Below, piece after piece: positions 7,395-16,136 of a DNA stretch of 64,000 nucleotides. This stretch comes from Bacteroidales bacterium. GTDB lineage: Bacteria; Bacteroidota; Bacteroidia; Bacteroidales; UBA932. The notes under the pieces were generated by a model. It was not told the DNA's origin and did not search any database. It saw only the letters and a list, made by a program, of their open reading frames with translations. The stretch is from positions 1-64,000 of the forward strand of contig JAEEIJ010000002.1 in the NCBI GenBank assembly GCA_016281315.1. The letters run 5' to 3'. Numbering within the stretch: the stretch's first letter is position 1; every line of letters begins with the position of its first letter. The translations under genes were made by a program, and so were the position numbers.

Positions 7395-9707
7395 TTATTT
7401 TCTCCTTTTTCCGGAGATTTTTTTTGTAGGCTCGCTCGCGGCGATAATCGCCTGACAGTCAGCTTCTGTAAGTTTCGTAATGTCTTTTCCGCGCGGAATC
7501 TTGAAATTGGACTCTCCCTGCTTGATATAGGGGCCGAAACGACCCTTCACTACCTTTATGTCACCCCATTCGTGAATGAACTCGGGAGAGGATTTTTCGG
7601 CCATTGACGCACGGACAAGCCCTTCGCACTCTTCCAGGGAGATGGTGAGCGGGTCTGCTCCGCGGGGCATTTTCACGTTTTTGCTTCCGTATTTTAAGTA
7701 GGGGCCGAATTTTCCCCTCAGGGCCACCACCTCAATCCCGTCTATCTGGCCGATAACGCGGGGGAGCTCCAGGAGTTTGAGGGCCTGTTCCAGGGTGATG
7801 GTTTCAATCAGTTGCCCCTTGGCGAGCGAGGCGCTCTGGCGGCGCGGGCCGTCGCCCTTCTGCACGTACGGGCCGAATTTGCCGAAGGCGGCGATGACCA
7901 TATCCCCGTCCGGTGCCACGCCGATCTGGCGCGTTACCTTGTTGCTGTAGCCGCGCTCCTGCATCACTTCGTCCACGTGTTTGTGGAAGGGGTGATAGAA
8001 GGACTCGATGATGCGGTTCCAAGCCTTCTTCCCCAGAGCCACCTGGTCGAAGTCGTCTTCCACGCGGGCCGTGAAATCGTAATCCAGGATATCGGTGAAA
8101 TTGTCCACCAGAAAGTCGGATACGATGAGGCCGATTTCCTGCGGCAGGAGCTTGCCTTTTTCGGCCCCTACCGTCTCGGTCTTCTGGGAAGTCTTCACCA
8201 CGCCGCCCTTGAGGGTGAGGTTGGTCACCGGGAAGCGCTGCCCGTCTTTGTCGCCTTTCACCACATAGCCGCGCCCGGTAGTGAGCGTGCCGATGATGGA
8301 CTGATAGGTGGACGGCCGGCCGATCTCCAGGTCTTCCAGCTTCTTGACGAGGGTGGCTTCGGAGTAGCGGGGCGGCGCTACCGTATATTTGCACAGGGCG
8401 CTGATCTCTTGCTCCACCAGGCGGTCGCCTTCCGAGAGGCGGGGCAGGATGACGGTTTCTTCGTCGGCGGCTTCGTCGTCGTCGCGGCTTTCCAGGTATA
8501 CTTTCATAAATCCGTCGAAGAGCAGTTCCGAGGCCTGGATGCCGAAGGATTCGGGCCGATGGTCGGAGACCACCTTCAGGGTGGTGTTCATCAGGCGGCT
8601 GTCCGCCATCTGGGAGGCGATGGTGCGTTTCCAGATGAGTTCGTAGAGTTTCTTCTCCTGTGGCGTGCCTTCGATCTCTACATTATCTACATAGGTGGGA
8701 CGGATGGCTTCGTGGGCCTCCTGCGCTCCCTTGGATTTGGTCTTGTATTGCCGGAAGTGATAGTAATCCTCGCCGAAGTTCGCCAGGATAAACTTCTTGG
8801 CCACCCCCAGCGCCAGCGACGACAGGTTGGTGGAGTCCGTTCTCATATAAGTGATGAGTCCCCGCTCGTAGAGCCCCTGCGCCACGCGCATCGTGGTGGC
8901 GATGGGGAAACGGAGTTTGCGGGCGGCTTCCTGCTGGAGGGTGGAGGTGGTGAAAGGCGCCGCAGGGGTGCGGGCGGCTTCTTTCCGTTCCACGGAAGCG
9001 ATGCTGTAGTGAGCGCCGATGCTGTCTTCCAGGAACTTCCTGGCATCGGCCTCCGTGGCGAAGTGGGTGTCCAGGACGGCTTTCACCTGGGTGGCGCTGC
9101 CTTCCGGGGAGAAGATGGCCTCAACCCTGTAATACGCCTCCGGCGTGAAGGCCATAATTTCCTTTTCCCGGTCCACGATCAGGCGCAGGGCCACGCTCTG
9201 GACGCGGCCGGCGCTGAGCTTGGGCTGGATCTTGCGCCAGAGGATGGGGGAGAGTTCGAAGCCCACCAGGCGGTCCAGCACGCGCCGGGCCTGCTGGGCG
9301 TTCACCAGGTTCATATCGATGTCCCTGGGATGGGCCAGCGCCTCCATAAAGGCGTTCTTGGTGATTTCCTGGTAGGAGATGCGGCGGGTTTTCCCGGCGG
9401 GAAGTTCCAGAATCTCGCGCAGGTGCCAGGCGATGGCCTCTCCTTCGCGGTCTTCATCGGAGGCGAGCCAGACTGTCTGGGCCTGGGCAGCCATCTTCTT
9501 CAGGTCGGCCACCACTTTCTTTTTGTCGGCGGGGACCACGTACCGGGGGCGGAAGCCGTCTTCCACGTCCACGCTCAGGCTGTGCTCCTCGAGGTCACGG
9601 ATGTGACCCACGGACGCCTTGACCGTCCAGTCGTTTTTGTCCAGGTATTTCTGAATGGTGTCTGCCTTGTGAGGAGACTCCACGATGACTAGATTTTTAC
9701 CGCTCAT
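7395..9707 (-). CDS. topA: DNA topoisomerase I (type IA)
   Basis: TopA relaxes negative supercoils. The 770-residue product begins MSGKNLVIVESPHKADTI, the standard TOPRIM start. The reading frame is open for 104 codons further upstream, but that part does not resemble TopA. TOPRIM acidic residues lie in ASDEDREGEAIAWH, and the active-site tyrosine lies in GLITYMRTDSTNLS near residue 310. Instead of zinc fingers the C terminus carries three glycine-rich repeats (FGKFGPYVQKGD, RGKFGPYLKYGS, KGRFGPYIKQGE), the non-zinc repeat type common in this phylum. Confidence 0.96.
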   Translation of the reverse strand: MSGKNLVIVESPHKADTIQKYLDKNDWTVKASVGHIRDLEEHSLSVDVEDGFRPRYVVPADKKKVVADLKKMAAQAQTVWLASDEDREGEAIAWHLREILELPAGKTRRISYQEITKNAFMEALAHPRDIDMNLVNAQQARRVLDRLVGFELSPILWRKIQPKLSAGRVQSVALRLIVDREKEIMAFTPEAYYRVEAIFSPEGSATQVKAVLDTHFATEADARKFLEDSIGAHYSIASVERKEAARTPAAPFTTSTLQQEAARKLRFPIATTMRVAQGLYERGLITYMRTDSTNLSSLALGVAKKFILANFGEDYYHFRQYKTKSKGAQEAHEAIRPTYVDNVEIEGTPQEKKLYELIWKRTIASQMADSRLMNTTLKVVSDHRPESFGIQASELLFDGFMKVYLESRDDDEAADEETVILPRLSEGDRLVEQEISALCKYTVAPPRYSEATLVKKLEDLEIGRPSTYQSIIGTLTTGRGYVVKGDKDGQRFPVTNLTLKGGVVKTSQKTETVGAEKGKLLPQEIGLIVSDFLVDNFTDILDYDFTARVEDDFDQVALGKKAWNRIIESFYHPFHKHVDEVMQERGYSNKVTRQIGVAPDGDMVIAAFGKFGPYVQKGDGPRRQSASLAKGQLIETITLEQALKLLELPRVIGQIDGIEVVALRGKFGPYLKYGSKNVKMPRGADPLTISLEECEGLVRASMAEKSSPEFIHEWGDIKVVKGRFGPYIKQGESNFKIPRGKDITKLTEADCQAIIAASEPTKKISGKRRK

Positions 9708-9766
9708 ATCCTCCAAATTTTCTGCAAAGTAAAGCACAATCGGGGGATAAATCCAAATTTTCTGCT

Positions 9767-9806
9767 TACTTTTGTAAGTTGAATTTTGGCAAGACCTAAG
9801 GTCTTG
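9767..9806 (+). promoter_or_regulatory. Promoter box and hairpin in the leader of the class A PBP gene
   Basis: TACTTTTG at 9767-9774 matches the -7 consensus. It is followed at 9790-9806 by a perfect stem CAAGACC / GGTCTTG around TAA, inside the predicted 5' untranslated region and 22 bases before the start codon. The hairpin could be an operator or a structured leader; its role is unknown. Confidence 0.45.
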
Positions 9807-9828
9807 TGAAAACACGGAAAAATTGCCA

Positions 9829-12150
9829 ATGACAGACGCCCTCAAGAAAAAAATCGTCAAGTGGTTCTGGATTCTGCTTGCGGCCCCGATCCTCCTGCTG
9901 CTGGTGCTGCTTCTGCTGGTCTGGGCCTTTGCCGACATCCCTTCGCTGGAGCAGCTCGAGAACCCGGATACGAAGCTGGCCACGCAGGTCATCGCGGAAG
10001 AAGGGGAAATCCTTACCACTTATCATATAGAGAACCGCACCTTCGCCAGCTACGACGAACTGGCCCCCTCGCTGGTCCAGGCCGCCGTCGCCACGGAAGA
10101 CAAACGCTTCTACAAGCATTCCGGCGTGGACTTCCAGTCCCTGGGCCGCGTGCTGTTCAAGACCCTGCTCTCCCGCGACTCCTCGCAGGGCGGCGGTTCC
10201 ACCATCACCCAGCAGCTCGCCAAAACCCTCTATCCGCGCGGCGAGCACGTGGGAAAGGTGAAGATGATCTGGATCAAACTCAAGGAGTGGATCACGGCCA
10301 TCAAACTGGAGCGAAACTACACGAAGGAAGAGATCGTGGATATGTACCTGAACGCCATCTTCTTCGGCTCCAACTCCTACGGCATCTCCAGCGCCGCCAG
10401 CCAGTTCTTCGGCAAGAAGCCCGCGGAACTGCTCACCCAGGAGAGCGCCGTGCTGGTGGGGATGGTGAACAAACCCACGCGCTACAATCCCGCCATCAAC
10501 CCGGACAACGCCCTCAAGCGCCGCAACCTGGTGCTGGAGCGGATGCGGGAGATGAAATACCTCACCAAGGCCGAATGCGACTCGCTGCAGGCCCTGCCCA
10601 TCGTGCTGCACCAGCGCAAGGGAGACCGCACCACCGGCGTGGGCCCCTATTTCCGCGATATGCTGCGCCGCACGATGAGCGCCCAGAAGCCCAAGCGCAG
10701 TTCGTACCTTACGGACGAAGATTTCCGCGTGGATTCCCTCCTCTGGGCCGATGATCCCGTGTACGGCTGGCTGAACAAGAACACTAAGAGCGACGGCACG
10801 CCGTACGACCTGGACCGTGACGGCCTGCGCATCTATACCACCATTAATTATAAGATGCAGCGCTATGCGGAGGAAGCCGTCGTGGAGCATCTGGGCAAGG
10901 AGCTCCAGCCGGCCTTCCGCCGGGAACTCAAGTACCGCCGCAATCCGCCCTTCACCATCGCCACGCCCCCGAAGGTCATCGAGACCACGATGCAGCAGGC
11001 GCGCCGCTGGAGCGACCGCACGCGGATGATGAAGGCCGCCGGCTTCACGGACGCCCAGATCGAGGCCTCCTTCAACGAACCCGTCAAGATGCGGCTCTTC
11101 ACCTGGGAGGCACCCGGCTACCGGGATACGGTGCTCACCCCCAACGACTCCATCCGCTACTATAAGTCCTTCTTCCGCGCCGCCTTTATGGCCATCGAGC
11201 CCAATACCGGGCACATCCGGGCCTATGTAGGCGGGCCGGACTACCGTTACTTCAAGTACGACAACGTGCGGCAGGGCAAGCGTCAGGTGGGCTCCACCAT
11301 CAAGCCTTTCCTGTACACCCAGGCGATGGAATCCGGGATGACGCCCTGCGATCCCGTGCTCAACGCGCCCGTGGTGATTCCGGTCCCCACCAAGGAGGAG
11401 ACCTGGTCGCCCCAGGATCCGCACGCGGACGGCGAGATGAAGGATCTGGCCTGGGGGCTCGCGCAGAGCTCCAACTCCATATCGGCCTACCTGATGAAGG
11501 AACTGGGCGCGCCGGCGATGGTGTCGATGATGCGCAAGATGGGAATCGGCGGCTTCATCGACCCCGTCGTTTCCCTGTGCGTGGGTTCGGCGGACCTTTC
11601 CGTATATGATATGGTTACCGCCTACAATACCTTCCCCTCCGGCGGCACCTATACCTCGCCCGTTTTCGTCACCCGCATCGAGGACAGCGACGGCAACGTC
11701 CTGGGCCAGTTCTCCGGGAAGAAACGGGAAGCCGTTTCCAAACGGGCCACCGGCGCGATGCTCCAGATGATGCGCGGCGTGGTGGACGGCGGCACGGGAA
11801 CGCGCCTGCGCTTCCGCTACGGCCTCAAGGGGGAAATCGCCGGCAAGACCGGAACCACCAACGACAACTCGGACGGCTGGTTCATCGGCTATACCCCCAA
11901 GATCACCGCCGGCGTCTGGGTGGGCGCGGAGGACCGTTACGTCCACTTCGAGAGCACCAGCCTGGGACAGGGTGCCAATATGGCCCTCCCCATCTGGGGC
12001 CTGTGGATGCAGAAGGTCCTCAAGGACGGAACCCTGGGCATTTCGGAGGCCGATGTCTTCCCGGAATCCCTGAAGGGAAGCTATTGCAACCGGCAGCAGG
12101 AACAGATAGACCTGGAATCCATAGACCTGGATAATTATGTCTTTGAATAA
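9829..12150 (+). CDS. Class A penicillin-binding protein (PBP1A type)
   Basis: This bifunctional peptidoglycan glycosyltransferase/transpeptidase has 773 residues. Residues about 10-33 form the membrane anchor. The GT51 domain has its catalytic Glu in VATEDKRFYKHSGVDF near residue 88, followed by GGSTITQQLAKTLYP. Transpeptidase motifs: SxxK as GSTIKPF near 488, SxN as SSNSISAYL near 548, KTG as AGKTGTTNDNSDGWF near 675. ATG at 9829 is preferred to TTG at 9823. It heads a cell-wall cluster with ddl, whose start is directly downstream. Confidence 0.95.
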   Translation: MTDALKKKIVKWFWILLAAPILLLLVLLLLVWAFADIPSLEQLENPDTKLATQVIAEEGEILTTYHIENRTFASYDELAPSLVQAAVATEDKRFYKHSGVDFQSLGRVLFKTLLSRDSSQGGGSTITQQLAKTLYPRGEHVGKVKMIWIKLKEWITAIKLERNYTKEEIVDMYLNAIFFGSNSYGISSAASQFFGKKPAELLTQESAVLVGMVNKPTRYNPAINPDNALKRRNLVLERMREMKYLTKAECDSLQALPIVLHQRKGDRTTGVGPYFRDMLRRTMSAQKPKRSSYLTDEDFRVDSLLWADDPVYGWLNKNTKSDGTPYDLDRDGLRIYTTINYKMQRYAEEAVVEHLGKELQPAFRRELKYRRNPPFTIATPPKVIETTMQQARRWSDRTRMMKAAGFTDAQIEASFNEPVKMRLFTWEAPGYRDTVLTPNDSIRYYKSFFRAAFMAIEPNTGHIRAYVGGPDYRYFKYDNVRQGKRQVGSTIKPFLYTQAMESGMTPCDPVLNAPVVIPVPTKEETWSPQDPHADGEMKDLAWGLAQSSNSISAYLMKELGAPAMVSMMRKMGIGGFIDPVVSLCVGSADLSVYDMVTAYNTFPSGGTYTSPVFVTRIEDSDGNVLGQFSGKKREAVSKRATGAMLQMMRGVVDGGTGTRLRFRYGLKGEIAGKTGTTNDNSDGWFIGYTPKITAGVWVGAEDRYVHFESTSLGQGANMALPIWGLWMQKVLKDGTLGISEADVFPESLKGSYCNRQQEQIDLESIDLDNYVFE

Positions 12151-12151
12151 G

Positions 12152-13174
12152 ATGTCCAAATACCAATCCATCGCCGTCATTTACGGCAGCGACTCTTCCG
12201 AGTGGGAGGTGTCGTGTCGCAGCGGTGAGTTCACCGCGTCCCGCATCGATGAATTCCGTTACGATGTTTACGAGATTTTCGCCCGCTTCGGCGAGTGGAA
12301 GCTGGTGGCTATGCGCAAGGCCAATTCTATGCGTCAGCCGTTCCCGGAAGGCGCCCAGCCCGTGGTGGACAAGTCGGATTTCTCGGTGATGGTCCTGGGC
12401 GAAAAGATCAAGTTCGACTTCGCCTACATTATGCAGCACGGCGCTCCCGGGGAGACCGGTCTGGTGCAGGGCTATCTGGAGATGATCGGCGTGCCGTATT
12501 CCTCCTGCAGCGCCTTCGTGACCACCGTCGCCTTCGACAAATACGCCTGCAAGCGTTATCTAGAGGGGGCTCCGGGCATCGTGAAACTCTCTCCGGACGC
12601 CTTCATCCGCAAGGGGGACGACGTGGAGGCCTTCAGCGCCAGGGCCGTGAAGGAACTGGGCCTGCCCCTCTTCGTGAAGCCCACCGGCGGCGGCTCCAGC
12701 TTCGGCATCTCCAAGGTGGACAAGGCCGATGACCTCCCGGAGGCCATCCGCATCGCCTTCACGGAAGGGAACACCGTCCTCGTGGAGGCTGCCATCGCCT
12801 GCGAGCACGAGCTCACCTGCGCGGCCTATTTCGACGGCAGCGAGGTCCGCACCCTACCCGTCATCGAAATCATCCCCACCACCGGCTGGTTCGACTACGA
12901 CGCCAAGTACAACGGCCTCAGCCGTGAGGTCTGCCCTGCGGAAATTCCGGACAGCCTGGCCTTCCAGGTTTCGGAGGTGACCAAAAAGATTTATCGGCAC
13001 CTGGGCTGCAAGGGCCTCGTGCGGATGGACTACATATCGGCCAAGGACGGCATCTACTTCCTGGAGGTGAACATCATCCCCGGAATGACCAACGCCTCGC
13101 TCGTCCCCAAGATGGTGCGGGCGGCCGGCATCTCCATCACGGACTTTCTCACCACCATCATCGAAAACGCCTAA
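12152..13174 (+). CDS. ddl: D-alanine--D-alanine ligase
   Basis: Ddl is the ATP-grasp enzyme that makes D-Ala-D-Ala for peptidoglycan precursors. The product of about 340 residues has the N-terminal QHGAPGETGLVQGYLE (family HGxxGExGxxQG), the ATP-binding loop KPTGGGSSFGISKV and the C-terminal metal site FLEVNIIPGMTNASLVPKM. That last motif usually reads EVNTxPGMTxHSLxP, so Ile-Ile and Asn are small deviations. ATG at 12152 starts one base after the PBP stop. An in-frame ATG at 12137 would overlap the PBP gene by 14 bases and is also possible. Confidence 0.93.
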   Translation: MSKYQSIAVIYGSDSSEWEVSCRSGEFTASRIDEFRYDVYEIFARFGEWKLVAMRKANSMRQPFPEGAQPVVDKSDFSVMVLGEKIKFDFAYIMQHGAPGETGLVQGYLEMIGVPYSSCSAFVTTVAFDKYACKRYLEGAPGIVKLSPDAFIRKGDDVEAFSARAVKELGLPLFVKPTGGGSSFGISKVDKADDLPEAIRIAFTEGNTVLVEAAIACEHELTCAAYFDGSEVRTLPVIEIIPTTGWFDYDAKYNGLSREVCPAEIPDSLAFQVSEVTKKIYRHLGCKGLVRMDYISAKDGIYFLEVNIIPGMTNASLVPKMVRAAGISITDFLTTIIENA

Positions 13175-13177
13175 AGG

Positions 13178-14080
13178 ATGCTGCTGGTAGACTTCCTCAA
13201 GAAAGGCATCGCCGCCCTGGAGCCGCTGTATCCCACGGCGGAGGCCCGTGCGATGGTCCTGATGCTGTGCGAACAGGTCATCGGCACCAAGAGCTATACG
13301 CACATCGTGGATCCGCAGTACCAGATCGACCGGAAAGGGGAGCAGCCCCTGGCGGAAGCGATGGTGCGCCTGCAGGCCGGTGAGCCCATCCAGTACGTCA
13401 TCGGCAAAACCGAATTCTGCGGCCGCTCCTTCCACGTCACGCGCGATGTCCTCATTCCCCGTCCGGAGACGGAGCTGCTGGTGCGGGAGGCCGTCAAGCA
13501 GGCCGATATGCTCCGCCGGATGCGCATTCCCTTCGGCAAGAGCGCGGAACCCGTCCGGGTACTGGACCTGTGCACCGGCAGCGGGAACATCGCCTGGAGC
13601 GTAGCCCTGGCCGTGCCGGGTGCGCGCGTGGTGGGCGTGGATATCAGCGAAAAGGCGCTGGAAGTGGCCCGGGGGCAGAATTTCTCCCAGGAGCTGAAGG
13701 CCAAAGGCGCCCTCGCGCCCACTTTTGTGATGGCCGACATCCTGGACACGGAGCAGGAATTCGGCTTCGGAACCTTCGACCTCATCCTGTCCAATCCCCC
13801 TTATATTATGGAGAGCGAAAAGCCGCTCCTCCGCCGCAATGTGGTGGACTATGAGCCGGCCGGCGCGCTCTTCGTCCCGGACGACGATCCGCTGCTCTAT
13901 TACCGGGCCATCGCCCGCTGGTCGGAGCGCTTCCTTTCGCCGGAAGGGAAGGGTCTCACGGAGATCAACGAGGTGCTGGGAACCAGGACCCGGGAGGTTT
14001 TTACCGGCGCAGGTTTCCCGCAGGCCGAACTAGTGACCGATTTTTACGACAAAAACAGGTTTATCTTTTACACTAAATAG
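13178..14080 (+). CDS. prmC: Release factor glutamine methyltransferase
   Basis: PrmC methylates the Gln of the GGQ motif in peptide chain release factors 1 and 2, using SAM. The 300-residue product has an N-terminal helical domain, the SAM-binding motif VLDLCTGSGNIAWS near residue 128 and the catalytic NPPY in LILSNPPYIMESEKP near residue 205. It starts 3 bases after ddl and is the last gene of the PBP-ddl-prmC unit, ending at a hairpin terminator. Confidence 0.94.
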   Translation: MLLVDFLKKGIAALEPLYPTAEARAMVLMLCEQVIGTKSYTHIVDPQYQIDRKGEQPLAEAMVRLQAGEPIQYVIGKTEFCGRSFHVTRDVLIPRPETELLVREAVKQADMLRRMRIPFGKSAEPVRVLDLCTGSGNIAWSVALAVPGARVVGVDISEKALEVARGQNFSQELKAKGALAPTFVMADILDTEQEFGFGTFDLILSNPPYIMESEKPLLRRNVVDYEPAGALFVPDDDPLLYYRAIARWSERFLSPEGKGLTEINEVLGTRTREVFTGAGFPQAELVTDFYDKNRFIFYTK

Positions 14081-14109
14081 GCCCTACACCTTTGTGTAAG
14101 GCCTTTTTT
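14079..14109 (+). terminator. Intrinsic terminator after prmC
   Basis: AGGCC plus TACAC pair with GTGTA plus GGCCT (79-83 and 85-89 against 94-98 and 100-104 of the 14000 block), with a single opposed base in the middle and a short loop, followed by six T. It begins within the prmC stop codon. Confidence 0.8.
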
Positions 14110-14197
14110 GTCGATTATCCGTTTCAATTTTGATGAAACGGATAAGTTTGCTGTACTTTGCGACAAGGAACCGGACCATAAAAACCGGCACATTGTT

Positions 14198-15364
14198 ATG
14201 CAGTACAGAACCCTTTTCGCGGCTGCCCTGGCAGCCCTTATGACAAGCGCTTTCGGCGCGTGCAACAAATCCACCGCAACCCCCGAGATTCCCGCTCCGG
14301 CCGGGACCGACATATCCCTGCAGGAGGTGGCCGCGCTCCTCGCCTCCGTCCCGCTGGAAACGGCCCAGATGGAGGAGGTGCACGACGCCGCGTCGGCATC
14401 GGCCCTGAACGGCTACGACGAGGAATACCGGATGAAGGACCTTTTCGCCGCTCCGGGGACGGGCGTGGGGGCCGATGCCCCCGCCAAGGCGGGCAGTTAT
14501 CCGCGCCCCCTTCGCGAACTGCTGCGGGAGGCGCTCCTCGGCGGCGCCACCAAGGCCGGCGGCCCGGCGGATTCCGAGGCCTGGCTGGATGCGCTGGCCC
14601 TTTCCGACGTCCAGATTTACTGGCCCTATTCCGACCGGTGGGACGGTTCGTCGCTCCCCGTCGTCACCTACAATCCCGGCGAAGGCGCTACCCGGAACGA
14701 AGGCTTCGCCCTGCAGCCGGACGGCACGCTGAAGAAAGTAACGGTGGATGAAAACACAACCCTGGAGCAGCCGGTCTGGGTGGTGAACCGCAATGAGGAT
14801 GCCCAGTACAAAACCCTGGAACTCCTCCGGCGGGAAGACCCCTCCTGGGGCAGCGGCGGCGAGATTCTCGTCAAATCCACGGTGGACGCCGGCGGGAAAA
14901 CCCTCATCCTGCGCTCCTTCACGGCCCACCGGCAGTTCGATTCCTGGTTCGCGGGCGCCAGTGAGTTCTTCGTCAAACTGGGCGCCGTGGAGAAGTTCAA
15001 GGCCTCCACCGAGGCCGAAATGCGCCTCTACGACCCTTCCATCACCGATTTCATGGTGGTGGTGCGCCGGAGTCAGAAAGAAAAGGAAATCCCCTTCAAT
15101 GCCGTCCTGGTTTCCGAATGGACCAAACAGCTCACTTCCTGCGGCCTGATGATCATCGAGGACGACGGCGGCACCCGCACCAACTGGAAATGCAGCGCGA
15201 TGGTGAAGGTCAATTCCAAGAGTTATGGCATTGAGCTGGATATGCCGCTCTATTCCCGGGACGACATCGTCTGGCGCGGCTCGCTCACCCGCGCTTTCTT
15301 CGAGCGCAACAGCGGCGAGCCCGTCCGCCTGGGCGACGCCACCCTCACCTTCGAATTGATCTGA
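14198..15364 (+). CDS. Lipoprotein of unknown function
   Basis: I do not recognise this 388-residue protein. It begins MQYRTLFAAALAALM and has a lipobox (SAFGAC) at about residue 24, so it is predicted to be an exported lipoprotein. The rest is soluble, with a beta-rich C-terminal half. The frame is open 30 codons upstream, but that part overlaps the prmC terminator, and the signal peptide fixes ATG at 14198. A -7-like TACTTTG lies about 40 bases upstream. It is followed directly by the toxin-antitoxin promoter. Confidence 0.7.
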   Translation: MQYRTLFAAALAALMTSAFGACNKSTATPEIPAPAGTDISLQEVAALLASVPLETAQMEEVHDAASASALNGYDEEYRMKDLFAAPGTGVGADAPAKAGSYPRPLRELLREALLGGATKAGGPADSEAWLDALALSDVQIYWPYSDRWDGSSLPVVTYNPGEGATRNEGFALQPDGTLKKVTVDENTTLEQPVWVVNRNEDAQYKTLELLRREDPSWGSGGEILVKSTVDAGGKTLILRSFTAHRQFDSWFAGASEFFVKLGAVEKFKASTEAEMRLYDPSITDFMVVVRRSQKEKEIPFNAVLVSEWTKQLTSCGLMIIEDDGGTRTNWKCSAMVKVNSKSYGIELDMPLYSRDDIVWRGSLTRAFFERNSGEPVRLGDATLTFELI

Positions 15365-15381
15365 TGGCTGCGGTCGCGCAA

Positions 15382-15427
15382 AATGTTATTACGGATTTGT
15401 TTTTCTGTAATAACATTCCTACCTTTG
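15382..15427 (+). promoter_or_regulatory. Toxin-antitoxin promoter with inverted-repeat operator
   Basis: A -33 TTTG (15396-15399) and -7 TACCTTTG (15420-15427) are spaced by 20 bases. A perfect 11-base inverted repeat, AATGTTATTAC (15382-15392) and GTAATAACATT (15407-15417), brackets the -33 element. A partial third copy (ATAACATT) follows at about 15430. This is the expected layout for autorepression by the AbrB-type antitoxin. Confidence 0.75.
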
Positions 15428-15447
15428 TCATAACATTTGACAAAGAT

Positions 15448-15741
15448 ATGGAAACAACCCTCATCCGCATTGGCAACAGCCGGGGCATTATCATCCCGTC
15501 GGCCATCCTGAAAAGGCTGGGCGTCAAGGACGGCGCCAAAGTGAAGCTGGAAGAAAAGGAGGACGGAAGCGTCTCCCTCAGTTTTGCGGCTGTGGAGGAG
15601 CCGTTTACCGGTCCCTTCACGGGGCCGTTCAGGGGTCTTTCCAATGATCCCGAAGCCTGGGGCGGAGAGATGGACCCGCTCGAATATGCCCGGATGCTTC
15701 ACGATTCCCGGGTGAATACACGTGAAATTCCTGACTGGTAA
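15448..15741 (+). CDS. AbrB/MazE-type antitoxin
   Basis: The 97-residue product begins METTLIRIGNSRGIIIPSA, a SpoVT/AbrB swapped-hairpin DNA-binding domain. It should bind its own operator and neutralise the downstream PIN toxin. The frame is open further upstream, but that part covers the promoter. After the DNA-binding domain is a short repeat, EPFTGPFTGPFRG (residues about 51-63), then an acidic tail that probably wraps the toxin. It overlaps the toxin start by one base. Confidence 0.85.
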   Translation: METTLIRIGNSRGIIIPSAILKRLGVKDGAKVKLEEKEDGSVSLSFAAVEEPFTGPFTGPFRGLSNDPEAWGGEMDPLEYARMLHDSRVNTREIPDW

Positions 15742-16136
15742 TGATGTATCTGTTAGACACTTGTGTGGTGATTCCGCTCCTGAAAGGGAGGAATGGCATA
15801 CAGGAAAAGCTGGGGAGCCTGGGCGTGGAGCAGTGCTGCCTGTCGGAGCTTGTCCTGTCCGAATTGCTCGTGGGGGCCTACAAAACAAATAAGGAGAGTG
15901 AATTCCACGACATTCAGTTCCTCCGCGAACTCTTTAAAACCATCCCTGTAGACTATGCTGTCCTGGACAGGTATGCGCAGTTAAGGGCGCTGCTGGAACA
16001 GCAGGGGAACAGGATTGACAGTATGGACCTCCTGATCGCCGCCACGGCCCTGGTTCACGGCCATACGCTGGTTACCCATAATATGCATCATTTCTCCCGT
16101 ATCCCGGGACTAAAAATGGAGGACTGGATTCGATGA
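15741..16136 (+). CDS. vapC: VapC-type PIN-domain toxin ribonuclease
   Basis: The 131-residue PIN protein has the expected acidic residues: Asp in MYLLDTCVV (residue 6), Glu in LSELLVG (near 41) and Asp in DSMDLLIAATA (near 94). VapC toxins cleave tRNA or rRNA. It is coupled to the AbrB-type antitoxin in front. Its stop codon overlaps the next gene's start (ATGA), so the housekeeping U32 gene may be read through from the toxin promoter. Confidence 0.88.
   Translation: MMYLLDTCVVIPLLKGRNGIQEKLGSLGVEQCCLSELVLSELLVGAYKTNKESEFHDIQFLRELFKTIPVDYAVLDRYAQLRALLEQQGNRIDSMDLLIAATALVHGHTLVTHNMHHFSRIPGLKMEDWIR

Noticed and set aside
9708..10019. Extended N terminus of topA (104 extra codons)
   Set aside because: The extra sequence overlaps the divergent PBP promoter and start and has no resemblance to topoisomerase; MSGKNLVIVESP is the family start.
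15364..15447. N-terminal extension of the antitoxin frame
   Set aside because: The 28 upstream codons cover the -33 and -7 elements and the operator repeat, and the AbrB domain begins exactly at ATG 15448.
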